Part shown: in pieces, positions 25,761 through 38,739 of the stretch
How positions within the stretch are numbered: position 1 is the stretch's first letter
Layout: each line of letters opens with the position of its first letter
NCBI GenBank assembly: GCA_023213395.1
Contig: CM041465.1
Location: 36,463,741 to 36,527,740 of the forward strand
Direction of reading: 5' to 3'
Length of the DNA stretch: 64,000 nucleotides
Source of the DNA: Cycas panzhihuaensis
Lineage: Eukaryota > Cycadophyta
The notes under the pieces: generated by a model
Told to the model about the DNA's origin: nothing
The model's input: only the letters and a program-made list of their open reading frames with translations
The model's database searches: none
Made by a program: the position numbers and the translations under genes

Positions 25761-26803
25761 TTGCTTATTTATAAGGCTCTTCAAACTTGTTCTTAGGCAT
25801 CCTTACGAATCAGGGTCTGTTATATCTTTAACTTTAGGGGATATAACTTTTAGAGGACATCTTACCTTGAAGAGGGATCTAGATTCAAGATTCTATACTT
25901 ATAAGTTTTAGGTATTTGGTATATATTATTTACCTGATATTTTACTCTATTTTTTAGTATACAATAATAGATACATTATTTTTCCTTTTCTTTCATTAGA
26001 TAATTACATGAATACTCCACCGAGCTGGTATGATATATAGTAATTATTAACCTTTAAGATTTGAATCCCCATTGGAATTCCCACACTAGATGGGAAGGTC
26101 TTATGACACACTTTCCAAGTAAATCTACTAGTATTGTGCATAAATAATCTATTACTAGTCTTGAAACAAGCCATTCAAAGAACTTGAACTTGGGGAAAAA
26201 GTTCCATAAAAGAAGCTAAGCATTAGACAATATAACACCTATAAATAATTCATAAGAGATGTCTCTCGAGTTTTTTTTTTTTTAAGTTATATCTAAATAA
26301 GGAAATGCTTTAATTTGACCTACTAAATTAACTAACAGGACTCATGATTGATTCTTCCATCAACCTTAAAGGAAGAGAATATGCTCTTTGTCCATTAATC
26401 TAAATCTTGTATAGATATACATTAAGCTATATAAAATAGTTACCTATTTTCCTCACCTTATGTAAGCCTATTTTTTGACCTAATGAAAGGAATTTAAATT
26501 ATGAAAGGACCAAGTTTGTCCCTTTTATGTTTTCACTTTATTCTCAATTTCCTTAGAGGATATGTTTTTCATAAAATTATCAATAGGTAAATATATTTGT
26601 TGATAAAGGTTTGGAAAGTACTTAAGAGAATTTTATTATCAAAAAATTAGTGGTTCTAATGTTATTTAACCAAAAGACATTAAACAATATCAAACACTCA
26701 CAAATGCATAATCTCTCTCAAATAAATTAAGGCATATTAATCTATTAGTAAGTATTTTCAATATCTTAAATGTTTAGTATGTAATGATCATCATTAGAAT
26801 AAT
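25761..26803. other. Unassigned AT-rich sequence between E and Q
   Basis: No protein, LTR pair or RNA gene was recognised. By position it should be the flank into which E and Q inserted, possibly a continuation of the R 3' LTR or its surroundings. A poly-T run lies at about 26270-26283. Confidence 0.4.
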
Positions 26804-26808
26804 ATATT

Positions 26809-27020
26809 TTTAAATATAGACATTTGATATGAAATAACCTCAATTTATTAAAGAGAGATTAGAACTCTCATATAAATATATCATGTGCACCATGTGCTAT
26901 TATTAAATCCTATGCATATAAGCCACATGTTAGAATTATATTAAAGAGGGGTTTGACACATAACCCTTATATTAACATAGGAAATGAGCCTAAAGTAGAT
27001 AAAACATTATTATTTCAACA
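26809..27020 (-). repeat. 3' LTR of element Q (left copy)
   Basis: In element orientation it runs from TGTTGAAATAATAATG to a decayed end near TATTTAAA. The purine tract rc TTAAGAGAGGG abuts it. Confidence 0.85.
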
Positions 27021-30000
27021 CCCTCTCTTAATGTTTTATCTATTTATCTTTCACTTTGATTGTATCTCTAAAGTATTAAAACTCATTCTTGTAAGTGCCT
27101 TTGTGAGAATATCAATAACCTTTATTCACTGGTATAGTGGAGTAGATTCAATTCCTTACTCTGTACTTTTTGTCTTATAAAATAGTGATGGATTTTAATA
27201 TGTTTTGTTTTGGCATGAAACATTAGTTTTTATTTCATTCTGATAACACTTTAATTATCATAAAAGAGAATAGTGGGATGACTTTATTCTTATATAGCTT
27301 CCTAAGTGATATTAACTACTACTTTATACTTAGCTTTAGTGGAGAATAAAGCTGCAAGCAGTTGTTTCTTACTACTCCATGATGTAACTATTGCACAGAG
27401 TGAGAAACAATATCCTATTATGGATATTCTATCATGTTTGTCTCTAGCCCGGTCTGAGTCTATTATATGTATACTAAAAGTCTTGGTATAACTTAGGCCC
27501 ATGGTCAAAGTACATTTAATATACCTAAGTATTCCTTTTACTGTATTCAAGTGTGAAATCTTTGGTTGTTGTATGTACCTAAAGATTACTCCAACTAAGT
27601 ATGAGATGTTAGGTTTGGTAGTTATTAAATAAATGAGACTACTTACCAATTGCCTATACAATGTTCTATCTATTGGTTGACCATCTATATCATGAGTTAG
27701 AATGCATCTTGTCTCTATTGGAGTAAAGCAACTATTGCAATCTTTCATTTTTATTTTTTTTAGAAGATTTCTAACATGTTTTGATTATAATATAAAAATT
27801 GAATTCTTTTGATAATTTACTTTAATCTTAAGATAATAGTGGAGAAGATATAAATCCATCATCTTAAATTATTTCTCTAATTGGGATGTTATTTTTGAAA
27901 TGGACTTATCATCATCACCTATAAAAACATATCATATACATATACGATAATGATAGTGATTAATCCTTTATTAGTTTTAACATATAAACTAGGGTCAAAA
28001 TCACACTTATTGAATTTATTTTGATTGAGATATTTATCCAGTTTGGTATACTAGGCTCTTAATGATTGCTTTAGACCATAAAGGGCCTTTTTTAACTTTT
28101 AAATAAGATGTTCTTCTTCTTTCTTTACATAGCTAGTTGGTTTTTGTATATACACTTCTTTCTTGAGGTCTCCATTTAGGAAGGCACTTTTAACATTGAG
28201 TTGAATAATGTTCCACTAAGATAGGCTACCAAAGCTATAACTATTCTTATAGTTATTAACTTTGCTATAGGTGATAAGGCTTCATCATAGTCTATAGTCA
28301 TAGTTTAATTATATCCCTTTTCTACTAGTCTAGCCTTATAGATTTCAACTGTTCTATCAATTTTTTTCTTAATTTTATATATCCATTTATAGTCAATAAT
28401 AGGTTTATCCTTTGGAACACTAACTAACTCCCATGTTCTATTTTTTGTAATAGTATTTATTTTAGCATCCAGTATATTCCTCCATTTAGAGTGATCACTA
28501 GCTTTTGCATAACTTTAAGGTTTAACTAAACAAATTAAACTCTAATATTTTTGAGACCTTGTTCTCTATTTAAATATGTCTTATTTAATTCCTTCAATCA
28601 TTTTGATATACTGTTTAGGTACTTTCTTCATAAGTTCTCCTCATTTGTGAAGTACTTATTTAAAAATATTTTATGCTTCACCTAAACTTATTTGTTCTTC
28701 ATCAGAGTTATCATATATATTTCCTTCAGAACATTTAATATCTAATATACTTAAGTCTATTGAAATGATCTTAGATATTTCTTCAACTGAAACAGTTGAC
28801 TTTGAAAGTTCCTCCACTTGTTTGTAAATTATCTTATCTTATTGATTGGTTTGTTTATTAAGGACAACATCCCTACTAATATAGGCCTCATTTGTTTTAT
28901 AGTCTATGCACCTATAAGCTTTAGACTTATTGCTATAGCCAATCATAATGTATTCTATGATTTTGTTATATAGCTTAGTTTGTTTTTTATCTAGAATATG
29001 AACATAAGCTTTGTACTAAAAAATCTTAAGATTACTTACATTTAGCTTCCTTCTTGTCTAAGCTTTTTTAGGAGTTACTATGTCCAGAGCTTGAGTTAAA
29101 CTTTGATTAATTAAGTAAACCACTGTATTAATGACTTCTGCTTAATATGTTTTTGAAACTACTCTATTATCTATCAAAATTTTAGCTATTTTTATTATTG
29201 TTATGTTCATGTATTTTGCTACTCTATTTGATTGATGTGTATATGAAGTTGTTATCTATCTTTGTATTCCATGCAACTTACAAAAATAATAGAAATCATT
29301 TGATATGTATTCACCTCCTTCATCTAAATGGAGATTTTTTATTTTACATCCACTTTCTAATTCAACCTAGGTCTTAAACTCTTTGAAATAATCTAAAACT
29401 TTCGACTTGCTAAAAAGAAAGCATACCCATGTTTTTATAGAGAAATTATTAATAAATATAAGGAAATACCTTATAATATTTACTGATTTTAGAGCTCTCT
29501 ACATACCTTCCTAGAATATAACTTTGTATTATTTTCCCATCATATAACTTTTATAAACAAAGGAATTAAATGTTATATCTAGAAGTCCATTCAACATATT
29601 ATTATTTTTTAATAATTCAAATCCTTTGTTTGAGATGTGTCCATACTTAGAATGCCATATTTCATTAGTAGAAGTACAAGTAGCAAAACATTTTACATCA
29701 AGAGTTAGCAAAATAGGAATAGAAATTAACTTATAGAGATTATTAATTTCTCTTCCTTTTACAATTATAATACCATTCACTTTTGTGTCATATATAAGAC
29801 ATCTTCCATCTTTATCAAAGATGACTTAGAGTCTCTTCTTTCTTAGTTGAGATATATATAATAGATTTTTCTTTAGACCTAAGACATATAGAATATCACC
29901 AATATTTTTTACTTTATTATCAATCTTGATAGCTATTGTCCTTTTGTCTTAAATATGAAAAAGGAAGTTATTATAGAGTTCAACAGACCTATTAAGAAGA

Positions 30001-30220
30001 TAAGGTCTCAAGGATTGAAACCATTTTTCTTGCCCAATCATATGATTTGATGCACTTAAATCTATGTACCAATCATTATTGGAGCTTAGGATCATGGCTA
30101 CAACTACAACAAATGTAGTATCTCTATATTCCTATCTATATTATTTATTATTATAGTTGCCTTTGTTATTTTTCCCTCTCTGAATATCAACACATCTCTG
30201 AGGACAATGATTAGAAAGAT
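27021..30220 (-). pseudogene. pol: Element Q pol
   Basis: Read right to left: protease WYIDLSASNHMIG near 30030-30080; gag-pre-integrase at 29529-29800 (EIWHSKYGHISNKG); integrase to about 28600; RT to about 27700; RNase H with SSKKQLLAALFSTKAKYK within 27302-27748. The RT tetrad near 27935-27950 reads Y-V-Y-D, so one catalytic aspartate is lost. The open stretch 27302-27748 spans the RT tail and RNase H and is the longest intact piece. Stops elsewhere make it a relic. Confidence 0.88.
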
Positions 30221-31076
30221 GCCATGATTAACCACAATAATAGCAATTTAGTATGTTATATAGCCTATAATTGTTGGAAAAGTAACCATATCTTACACAG
30301 CTATAACAAACTCTAGATTCTCTTAGAGAAAATGACATGGATCTTCCTCATCCTTCTTGAGTCCATCTAACCCTGTTATAGTTGTTACTCCAACTATTAT
30401 CTTGTATTGATGCTATAATAAAGGATCTACTCCTTCCTCTTGATGAATATTAAATGCAACCTCGACTTCCTATGTTTAGCCTTAAGAGAAATGCCTCTTC
30501 TATTTTGTTTTCCTTCTCATATAGCTTGTTCCTTTATTCTTGATATAATATGTGTCTTGTCAAGGTCTCAAATAATATGTTATCAATATGGCCCCCTATT
30601 ATGAGTGTATTAACCATCCTGCCAAAAGATTTGGATAACTTGTTTATTATAAGATAAATGAGGTCTATGTCTGATATGGTTTGTCTTGCTAAGACATGGT
30701 TGTCCTTGAAGGTAGTAATTTTTGTCACAAATTTTAAAATTATCTATCCCCCTTTCAAATGAAGTTTATATAACTCCTCTCTTAAGGTTATTATTTGAGC
30801 TTTATTTTTTTGACTGAAGAGAGAGGTTAAAATATTTTAAACATATATTGATATGGTAGCTCCAATAATGTGGATTAACAAAGAATGCCTAAAAGAAAGC
30901 ATAATAGTTGCATGTGCCAAAATTTCCCTTTCTTCCCAGCTAACTTGATCTATAATGTCATAGGTCTTTTAAGCATTTTTTGCCCTTAAAAGGTCTTGCA
31001 TTTTCCATTTCCATGTACAAAAGATATTGCCAATAAGTTTATTAGCATCTCCTAGAGAAAAAAGTAATGAATCCAT
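30221..31076 (-). pseudogene. gag: Element Q gag with two zinc-knuckle remnants
   Basis: The start at 31076 reads MDSLLFSLGDANKLIGNIF, then WKWKMQDLL, the usual opening of this copia gag type. Near 30220-30320 two knuckles are seen: CYSCVRYGY (His to Tyr) and CYYCG-stop-SWH...C. Two knuckles in a row differ from the single one in A, B and F. Stops interrupt it. Confidence 0.8.
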
Positions 31077-31743
31077 ATTAAGGAGAGAAAAATGAATAAA
31101 TTATGCTAAATAAAAAGTACTAAGAAAGTCTAACAAAAAATCATACAACCATACCATCATATGAAAATATACAAAAATTGATATTATATAGAATTACAAG
31201 AAATGGTGTCTAATAAGAGCTTATGATATTTATTTCTCAGATTTATAAAAATTTTTAGGTTTAGACTTATGATACTCTCAGAAAATGGCCCAAAAAGAGT
31301 ACGACTTCCTAAGGTTTTTAAGAGAAAAATATTCATATCTTTGTAAATCTTTAATGAAATTTATTAAAGTTGGTCTTGAAAGAACCATATTATTCAAACA
31401 AAGGATTTAGGATAAATTTTACCTAAAATGATCACTTGTTTTGAGAGAAAACTATGATTGAAGTTCCAAACTTGCATTTTTAGAAAATAATGAAAAACTC
31501 ACCTTTGGAGATAGATTTCATAATCAACCCTTTAGAGAAGTATATTTACCTCTTGAAAATGGTACTTTTAAATCAATTTTATTCAAAACAGAGTACTCTA
31601 AAAAAATGACATCTGTATAGTTCATATAATATAATAAATACTCTTTCTAAGTGATTGATAAGATATTTAGATAATTTCCTTCAAATGATAAATGGGGCCT
31701 TTAGACAACCCTAAATATGAACTCAGATTGATTTAGAATGACC

Positions 31744-31755
31744 TGCTCTGATAAC
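31744..31755 (-). other. PBS of element Q
   Basis: On the minus strand it reads TGTTATCAGAGC, next to the LTR end TTTACA; it is the same variant as in C. Confidence 0.8.
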
Positions 31756-31756
31756 A

Positions 31757-31959
31757 TGTAAAGACATACATTTGATATAAAATATCCTTAATTCATTAAA
31801 GAGAGAGTAAAACTCTCACATAAATACATCATGTATTATTCTTAGAGCATATGCATATAAGTCACATATCATAATTATATTAAAGAGGGATTTGATACAT
31901 AGCCCTCATGTTAACTTAGGAAAGTAACCTAAAGTAGATAAAACATTATTATTTCAACA
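31757..31959 (-). repeat. 5' LTR of element Q (right copy)
   Basis: It is the mate of 26809-27020, followed by the TSD ATATT. Confidence 0.85.
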
Positions 31960-31964
31960 ATATT

Positions 31965-32053
31965 AAGGGCTCATTAATAACTCACTCAGAATCTCATAAA
32001 CTTGACATAATAATGAACATATGTATAAATGGTACATTATGCCTCATATTAAA
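31965..32053. other. 89-bp host strip between Q and P
   Basis: It is pre-existing DNA left between two insertions. It should join leftwards to sequence before 26804 and rightwards to 43975 onward, where R's 3' LTR ends at 44160. It is probably part of the R LTR. Confidence 0.45.
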
Positions 32054-32058
32054 CTAAT

Positions 32059-32181
32059 TATGAGAATTTAGAATTTTACTTTGATGCCATATTAAAATAT
32101 ACTCATTATATATAATAGAAGCATATCAAACATGTATAATGATTCAATCATATAATAAGGAATATATATATATACACACAC

Positions 32182-32252
<71 letters not shown>

Positions 32253-32648
32253 ATCTACATGTAAATCAATAATATGAAATATAAAGTATAAACATATCAA
32301 GCATGCATACACCATAAGAGAGATAATAGATTTATACATAGAAAATTTAGTGTGAAAAAAATCATGAGAGAAGTTTAAAGTTGGGAGCTTCTCTTTATAA
32401 TATCATATAAATTATATCTCTTTTGTCAATCCTTTATTAAGTTCTCAAATGGTGTGTATACATATTTATAAGTATGTTACCTTATGAATAACCTATAATA
32501 TCTTTTGAGTTATTTTATTATCTAATAAGATGTGTACATGAATAATTATGTATATCATATCTACCAATATTTTTAGTGAGCAGGATTTTCCATGGGTCCA
32601 TAACTATACATTAAACATTAATCTGTGAAAGTATAACATAATTCAACA
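32059..32648 (-). repeat. 3' LTR of element P, carrying a (CA)n expansion
   Basis: It is the mate of 43478-43974. It is longer mainly because of a microsatellite at 32162-32258 (TA, then about 65 bp of CA, then TA) where the other LTR has only a short TA run. In element orientation it starts TGTTGAATTATG. Confidence 0.85.
32162..32258. repeat. (CA)n/(TA)n microsatellite in P LTR
   Basis: CA dinucleotides are flanked by TA runs. Because the sister LTR lacks them, the expansion came after insertion of P. Confidence 0.95.
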
Positions 32649-34137
32649 CTCCCTTTTAATGTTTAATGTCTTCAATTCTTAAAATTTTCAATCAACCTTG
32701 GTCTTCAATGTGTTTATATTCTTCTATATGTTAGATCTATAAAATTGTATAAGATATATATTAAGTTATATCATTTATAACCTACAAATCTATCAATATC
32801 ATGCTTGTTTCCTATAAGTAATTAATCTGTAACCTTCTATAGTTAACTTATCACTATTCATGATCATTAATGACTAACTATGAGTAACTAACTTGTAAAA
32901 TATTTATAAACTAATCATCAATTAACTAAATAATAATATCAATTTCATAACTTTCACTTGTCATGTTTATATGAAGTTTTCTCTTAATAACTTCATATTT
33001 TCACCTATAAAGTTATTGTGAACATCAATATTATCAATATATCATCTCAATAGTCTCATGAATAAAAATAGCTACTAATGTCTATATAAAATAATAACTA
33101 TCTACTGAAATACATAGGTAACTAACATTTATAATTATTAGTTCTCTAGGGTATACTTCTTGTACATGGCTTATTAGTAAACAAAAATAATACTAGCTAT
33201 TAGGTAAAACACTGTTAGAAGAGTAGCATAAATATCTCATTTCTTGTATATAAGAATAATAAATAATCTATGTATTATACAAAAGTAGCTTGTGAAACCC
33301 TTTTCTTGCCTCTTATAAAGAAGATAACCTTGTGTGCTTTTTACATATGCACACACATTAGTAGTTTTCTTTTAGCAACCATTAAATATTATTAATAAGT
33401 AAATTAATCATCTAAATATACTAACTCCATAAATATGTTGTATATCTAATATCAACTAGATAATCTCAATAGTTGAATTTAGTATGCCAAGTAATCAACA
33501 TATAATAATTCTTCTCTATGTCTTATAAATAGGTAGAAATTTCACTTAGTCATCATATTAACTTATCTCTCCAACAAACAAACAAGCATTAGGCCCTTTA
33601 TTTAAATCAAGTGGTGTCATAAATATCATTCAAATAAGTGTTCAATAAACTAGGTGATCTTTGCATTTGATTAGTGATGTAGTCACTTCATTAAATATAT
33701 TTAATACTGAGGGAGGATTTTACCATGTCCAATATATATAAAGAATCCCATATCATTTTTCACATCAAATGCATTCTATATCTTCAAATTTTCACCTATT
33801 ATGAAATTTAAACTATAAGAAGTAAGCCTTTATATGTTCATTTTAAATGAAACCATTTTTCTTCCACCATCGATTATCAATATCATCATTATGATCTCAA
33901 GAACTTTTTAAAACATTAAAATATGCTAAAATATATCTGAAAAGGCTCAAAAATTACATCTTTTACAAAGTCAAAACTACTTTGTTTAAATTTACTCATT
34001 AAAATCTCTATTATCTGATCTCTCAAATATGCCTTATGACCACTCATTTTGATTGTCTTGAAATTCTCTTTCTAATGCAACTAATCGTATCTGAATTTGA
34101 TATTCCTATGAAAAGTTACACTTAAAACTATATCAAT
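32649..34137 (-). other. Internal region of P, 3' side
   Basis: It begins at the purine tract (rc ACATTAAAAGGGAG). It is very AT-rich and nothing coding was recognised on either strand. Confidence 0.5.
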
Positions 34138-34491
34138 ATGTCATTAAAAAATAAACACTTATTTGTAAATAATTTTTAACCCTTTTTAGTTGGAACCTTA
34201 ATTATTTGTACTCATCACATAACCATTTATTGGCAGTTTAGGGGATTTTAGAAAACTTTAAAAAATTATACAACTTAATTTTATTTTTTATCAATATTAA
34301 AAAAAAAAATACTATGATAAAATATTTATCCTCTATGTAGCAATGAATTGAGAGACTGCATGATGAAAATTTGATAGATGATGATTCTCTAAATTAGTTA
34401 CATCTATGGGAGACTATAATTATGGGTAGATTGTGTCTCACACCAACACTTATTTGGCTCTCTGTAATGAATTTTTCACATAAGTGATGGT
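34138..34491. repeat. Direct repeat X, left copy
   Basis: It begins ATGTCATTAAAAAATAA and ends GTGATGGTT at the M 5' LTR. It matches 38121-38183 joined to 41563-41860 (the copy split by L), at roughly nine bases in ten by eye. Confidence 0.85.
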
Positions 34492-34903
34492 TATTAAAAC
34501 ATAATCTTTAATGTGGGTTTATTATACACATGCACTTCCCACCATTCACCTACTTCAAGATATGTGAGATACGCATATATCCACGCTATCCTATTATTAT
34601 ATAATGTAAAGGCTCATTATATTTAATAGGCTACTTATGAAATGATTTCACTATATATGTATATACTCTCACCACTTGAGAACTTGAGAAAGGTTAAAGC
34701 CTTGGAGATGTAAATCTTATGATCATAAGCAGAGTCCTAACTCCACCTTCTCCCGTGGTTTTTCCCATAATGGGTTTTCCATATATAAATCTTAGTATCC
34801 ATCTTATGGTGATGATTATGTTTGATGATGATTGCTTTACATTTATATTGATGCTTTATGTGTACATACTCACGAGTCTATTATTGCATCCATTATTTTA
34901 ACA
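34492..34903 (+). repeat. 5' LTR of element M
   Basis: It starts TATTAAAACATAATC (3' copy TGTTAAAATAAAATA) and ends ATTATTTTAACA. About 115 bp of it is repeated at 38005-38120. Confidence 0.85.
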
Positions 34904-34950
34904 TGGTATCAGAGTAATCCTATTACCCTATTTTTAACATGGTATTAGAG
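34904..34950 (+). other. Two tandem PBS motifs of element M
   Basis: TGGTATCAGAG at 34904 and TGGTATTAGAG at 34940, 36 bp apart. The spacer ends CCTATTTTTAACA, a near copy of the LTR terminus CCATTATTTTAACA, so the repeat unit spans the LTR-PBS junction. Confidence 0.85.
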
Positions 34951-37900
34951 CAATGTTATATTCAAGCCATTATGGTGAGGTGAAGATTCTGATAATCTAG
35001 ATTCAAGCATATCGAGCCTATGATTGGAGAGATCTATAAAGAATTTTTGATGAGCCAGTATATGCATATGCCAATGACATGCATGACCATTTATAAGATA
35101 GATAGAGCTGGTAAAGCCACATACAATAGATACTAATGGTATGTTTATATATGATTTATGTGGATATTTCATTCATGCATGTTGGCACCATATTTTATAG
35201 AACATGCAGGAATAGTCCACAGATCTTATACTTAGCCCATAAGTGAAGGCTTTTACAAGTGTCCCTTAATGGATTCGCTATCACTCATGGACCCTTCTAG
35301 AGGCTTTTGCGAGTGTCTCACAATAAGATTTGCTATCAAAATAGGGATAATCCATTACTACATATGAAATAGAAAGAAGGCCTATATAACACACTATTGA
35401 TAGGTATTTTAATGACAGTATAAAAGGTATGTAGTAGATTTTATTGTAACATGAAATACTTGAGATATATAAAGACATGATTATATTTGGAATTAGAATT
35501 AAAGGCATGCGTATTTTATTATAGCATGAATTTATTATAAGAGAACTTTATATGTGTGATATATGATATATGGTTGGAAATTTTTTACAGTTTTATTCAA
35601 ACTCTAAGTCAAGGATGGAGAATGATTACGCCCAACACCCTTGGTTTGATTAATGGATTCCCTATATAAGAGCTCTTACCTTCATAACTAGTTATTCAAA
35701 GAATGCAAATCACTCTCATGTCACGAGATAAGTTAGCTCTCACACTCTTTATTGTCCATATAACTTTTACCAGTTGAATGCTCATTACATCTACGTAAAT
35801 CTAAAAGAAACTTCTCCCACTACATAAGCACCAATAAAGATTATAGCCAAACATAAATATAATGTCTACCTTTACTATGGTTAGCCAGATAAACCTAGAT
35901 CTCAATGCCTCATGCTCATAGTCAAGTAGAGACTACTTAGACGTAGCTCACCTTATCACCATGCTTTCATGCTTACATGGAACATACCTCACATCTATAT
36001 AACTACCCTTAGTCTATTCCACTCACCATATGCATGTTGCCCTATATTGCCATGATAATATAGAGATTGAATCACAAAAAGCCATGCCATGTTATAAGTA
36101 CAAGCACTATGCAAGAGCTGTGATTTATCTGGTGGATATTTGATAAGTTAGAATGAATCAATGAAATTGAGATATTTACAAATTACACAGTCATCGTAGA
36201 AAGTAGAGAGGAGGAACACCACATGCTACTCTCACCAATAGGAGATGCATGCCCTATCACATTGCCAACACTCCTATGTACACACATGATGCAGTCAGAG
36301 ATGGTATATGATGAGTTGCTCACCCATCGCTTGCCCTTGAATTCCTGAGTTACTACCAAAAGACATTATTACAAAGATAAATGCCTACATAATTGTTACC
36401 ATACATCACCCTCTACAGAGATGTACATTTATGTAGTTATAAGAGTTACAACCATACGAATATATAGACATTAGGTTGAATTGCTAGGTATGATGTTACA
36501 CAGCTACCATCATCTAAAGAAGTATCATAGAATTCTAGAAATTTCACATGCTAGATCTACTTATCTAACTACACACAATGTAGATGAGACCAGGTAGATC
36601 GATTGAATAGCTAGATCGATCGACATGGAATTTTTTTTTCTTTGTAAGAAAATTTGATAAATTTGATTTTTTTTAAAACCCTAAAAAAATTACATTTGAA
36701 TTGATAAATTTAAGTAGATTGCATAGTTTTTTAAATCCAGTTATAGCCCCTTACAGATCAACAGGTGGTCATATGGAATCTACATATGACTGGGGACTAG
36801 TCATTCAAGGGGGCAGATGTCAAATATCAATAAATTAGATTGGATACTTTTTATTTTTCAAAATTTATATTCAAAAGTTTATTAAAATTTTGGATCCATT
36901 ACTAATTTCCTAAGGATTGCACACTTTTTCATGACATACTCGCATATTTTTTCTCATATCTCATCACCCGTATATCAGAATCAAATGTCCTCTATTGCAT
37001 TGGAATGAGTGGTCATAGGACCTGCTTTAGATAGTAGATGATAGAGAAAAATCAGGGTAAAGTTGATGACAAGGCTCTAAACTTCATTTTAGATTAATTT
37101 CATATTAGTTTTCAGAAAATTTTCAGTCAATTCCAATGTTTTTCATGGCTTCAAACATGATGATTAAGTTATTTTTTAGGAATGGTAGATAATTATTATA
37201 GTTTGGTTTAAAATCAAGTATTCTAAGGCCTATTTATGATATTTTAAGGCTTATTTTAGTTGGAAATTTTTATTAAGTAAGAAAGATTTAATGAAATTAT
37301 GACATATGACATCCTTGATATGTTGGTCTTTGATTTCCCCCTTCACATTTGGTTTAACAAATGATAAAAGCCCTAACTAAGCATATAGATCACCTAATTA
37401 TTGAAGCATTTTTTGTTATCTAGTTAGATGTTCAAGATGATATAGATGTCAACTTAATCCAACTGATGAAATTTTGACACAATCGTATAAGTAATTTAGA
37501 AAGATAATAAACCATGTATTTGAAGCAATTTCATAGTGAACTGACAATTACAACAGTTGGTCACCCATGTATTTTAGTAGATGGATATTGTTTTATATGG
37601 ACTCAAATATCACTTTACTTGATTTGATGGTCAACTTAATGTAGATTGAAAGTTGCCACCACATAGGTGAAAATATCAAGATGTGTACAAAACACTTCAT
37701 ATATATTAGTTTATATAAGTTGATGCTTGATAGAGACAAGCATATAGCTATACGTCTTTTACAGGTTACAGATAAATTTGATGTTAATGTGAAATCTCTA
37801 CCTAAAAGAGAGCCTTATGGTATGATGAATTCACCCATAATATACAGGAAATATGTTACATTATACAAGTTATTTATAGGTTATAGGTTATACTACTTAC

Positions 37901-38004
37901 ATGATACAAGTTATAGCTATAGCTTACAGGTTCCAATATTTAAGATGAAAACATAAAGACTCAAGATCAAGATTCAAGGACATTAAACATTATGGGGGAG
38001 GGGG
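34951..38004 (+). other. Internal region of element M
   Basis: It is about 3 kb without a recognised protein. Positions 35248-35270 and 35299-35321 hold a short imperfect tandem repeat (AGGCTTTTACAAGTGTC and AGGCTTTTGCGAGTGTC). A pure purine tract at 37993-38004 ends it. Confidence 0.55.
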
Positions 38005-38120
38005 TGTTAAAATAAAATATTTAATATGGGTTTATTATACACATGCACTTCCCACCATTCACCTACTTTGAGATATGTGAGATGCACACATATTTATGCT
38101 ATCCTACTATTGTATGATGT
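38005..38120 (+). repeat. Truncated 3' LTR of element M
   Basis: TGTTAAAATAAAATATTTA matches the first part of 34492-34903 and stops at GTATGATGT, where repeat X starts. About 290 bp of LTR are missing. Confidence 0.8.
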
Positions 38121-38183
38121 ATGTCATTAAAAAATAAGCACTCATTTAGAAATGATTTTTAACCCTTTTTAACTAGAACCTTG

Positions 38184-38539
38184 TGTTATAATTTGATTAC
38201 AACTTTTATACCAAATGTTGAAAATATAACGAAGAGTAGGTAAATATTGATCTCAATCCATATTAAAAATGTATTCATAATATATCATTGTATTCAAGTC
38301 ATAGTTAAAGAGTATACAAATATTCCAAAGTAAGTGGTGTTGAAGAACACCAGGGTTTAGAATCACATAGAATATATAGTTGTGAGGGAGGAGGGAAACC
38401 TCCTTAACCTCCAAAATTTAAACAAATATAAAATAATGCACAACTTAACATTAAAATAAACTCACCTAACTTACCATTAACATATGTGTACTCACATGTT
38501 TCTAAGGTGGGAGTGGGGTGAGAAACATTAACCCCAACA
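38184..38539 (-). repeat. 3' LTR of element L (left copy)
   Basis: In element orientation it starts TGTTGGGGTTAATG and ends ATTATAACA. The stem-loop GGTGTTCTTCAACACC lies on the plus strand at 38336-38351, after a TATA-like stretch (CTATATATTC). One PBS-like motif is embedded near its end. Confidence 0.85.
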
Positions 38540-38552
38540 TACTCCCCCTTAA

Positions 38553-38735
38553 TGTTTATCACGATCATCTTTTATCTCTCCTTGAACTTGTGGTACCTAT
38601 ACTTGAAAAAGACTTTGAATACTTGTCCTTTAACTTAATCATCATCCTTGATATAGTCAACAACTTGCCTTATCATCCTTTTAATAAAGTGTGCCTCTTT
38701 AATATTATGTGGTTTAAATGGCTTCCAAGTAGGTA
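38553..38735 (-). other. Conserved 3' block of element L
   Basis: The minus strand can be read as ...VFFKYRYHKFKER, matching the pre-purine-tract block of G (FKVFFKYQFHKFKEK) and H (FKVSFKYPFHKFKGK). Stops interrupt the L reading. It may be conserved as RNA or DNA rather than as protein. Confidence 0.6.
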
Positions 38736-38739
38736 TAGC

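Larger units (their letters stand above)
26809..31959 (-). mobile_element. Copia element Q
   Basis: It is a full-length but decayed copia element of 5.15 kb with TSD ATATT (26804-26808 and 31960-31964), short LTRs (about 205-210 bp), a PBS at 31744-31755 and all gag-pol domains in copia order on the minus strand. Its purine tract and LTR start match E, so both are one lineage, different from A/B/F. E and Q lie in opposite orientation. Confidence 0.92.
34492..38120 (+). mobile_element. LTR element M with a truncated 3' LTR
   Basis: It has a full 5' LTR (34492-34903), two tandem PBS motifs, a 3.1-kb internal region and a purine tract GGGGGAGGGGG, then only about 116 bp of 3' LTR before X resumes. 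No element protein was recognised inside; frames such as 37681-37956 have no known motif. It is non-autonomous. Confidence 0.8.

Noticed and set aside
25761-26803. Possible Ty3-type coding sequence
   Set aside because: No motif could be aligned with confidence on either strand.
32079-32090. PBS-like motif next to the left LTR of P, first taken as a scar like that of C
   Set aside because: The right LTR has the same motif at the same place, and the TSD CTAAT lies beyond it, so it is inside the LTR.
32148-32339. Open frame with a Cys-Val repeat
   Set aside because: It is the (CA)n microsatellite in the LTR of P.
37681-37956. 91-residue plus-strand frame inside M
   Set aside because: It has no known motif, is AT-rich, and lies in an otherwise non-coding element.
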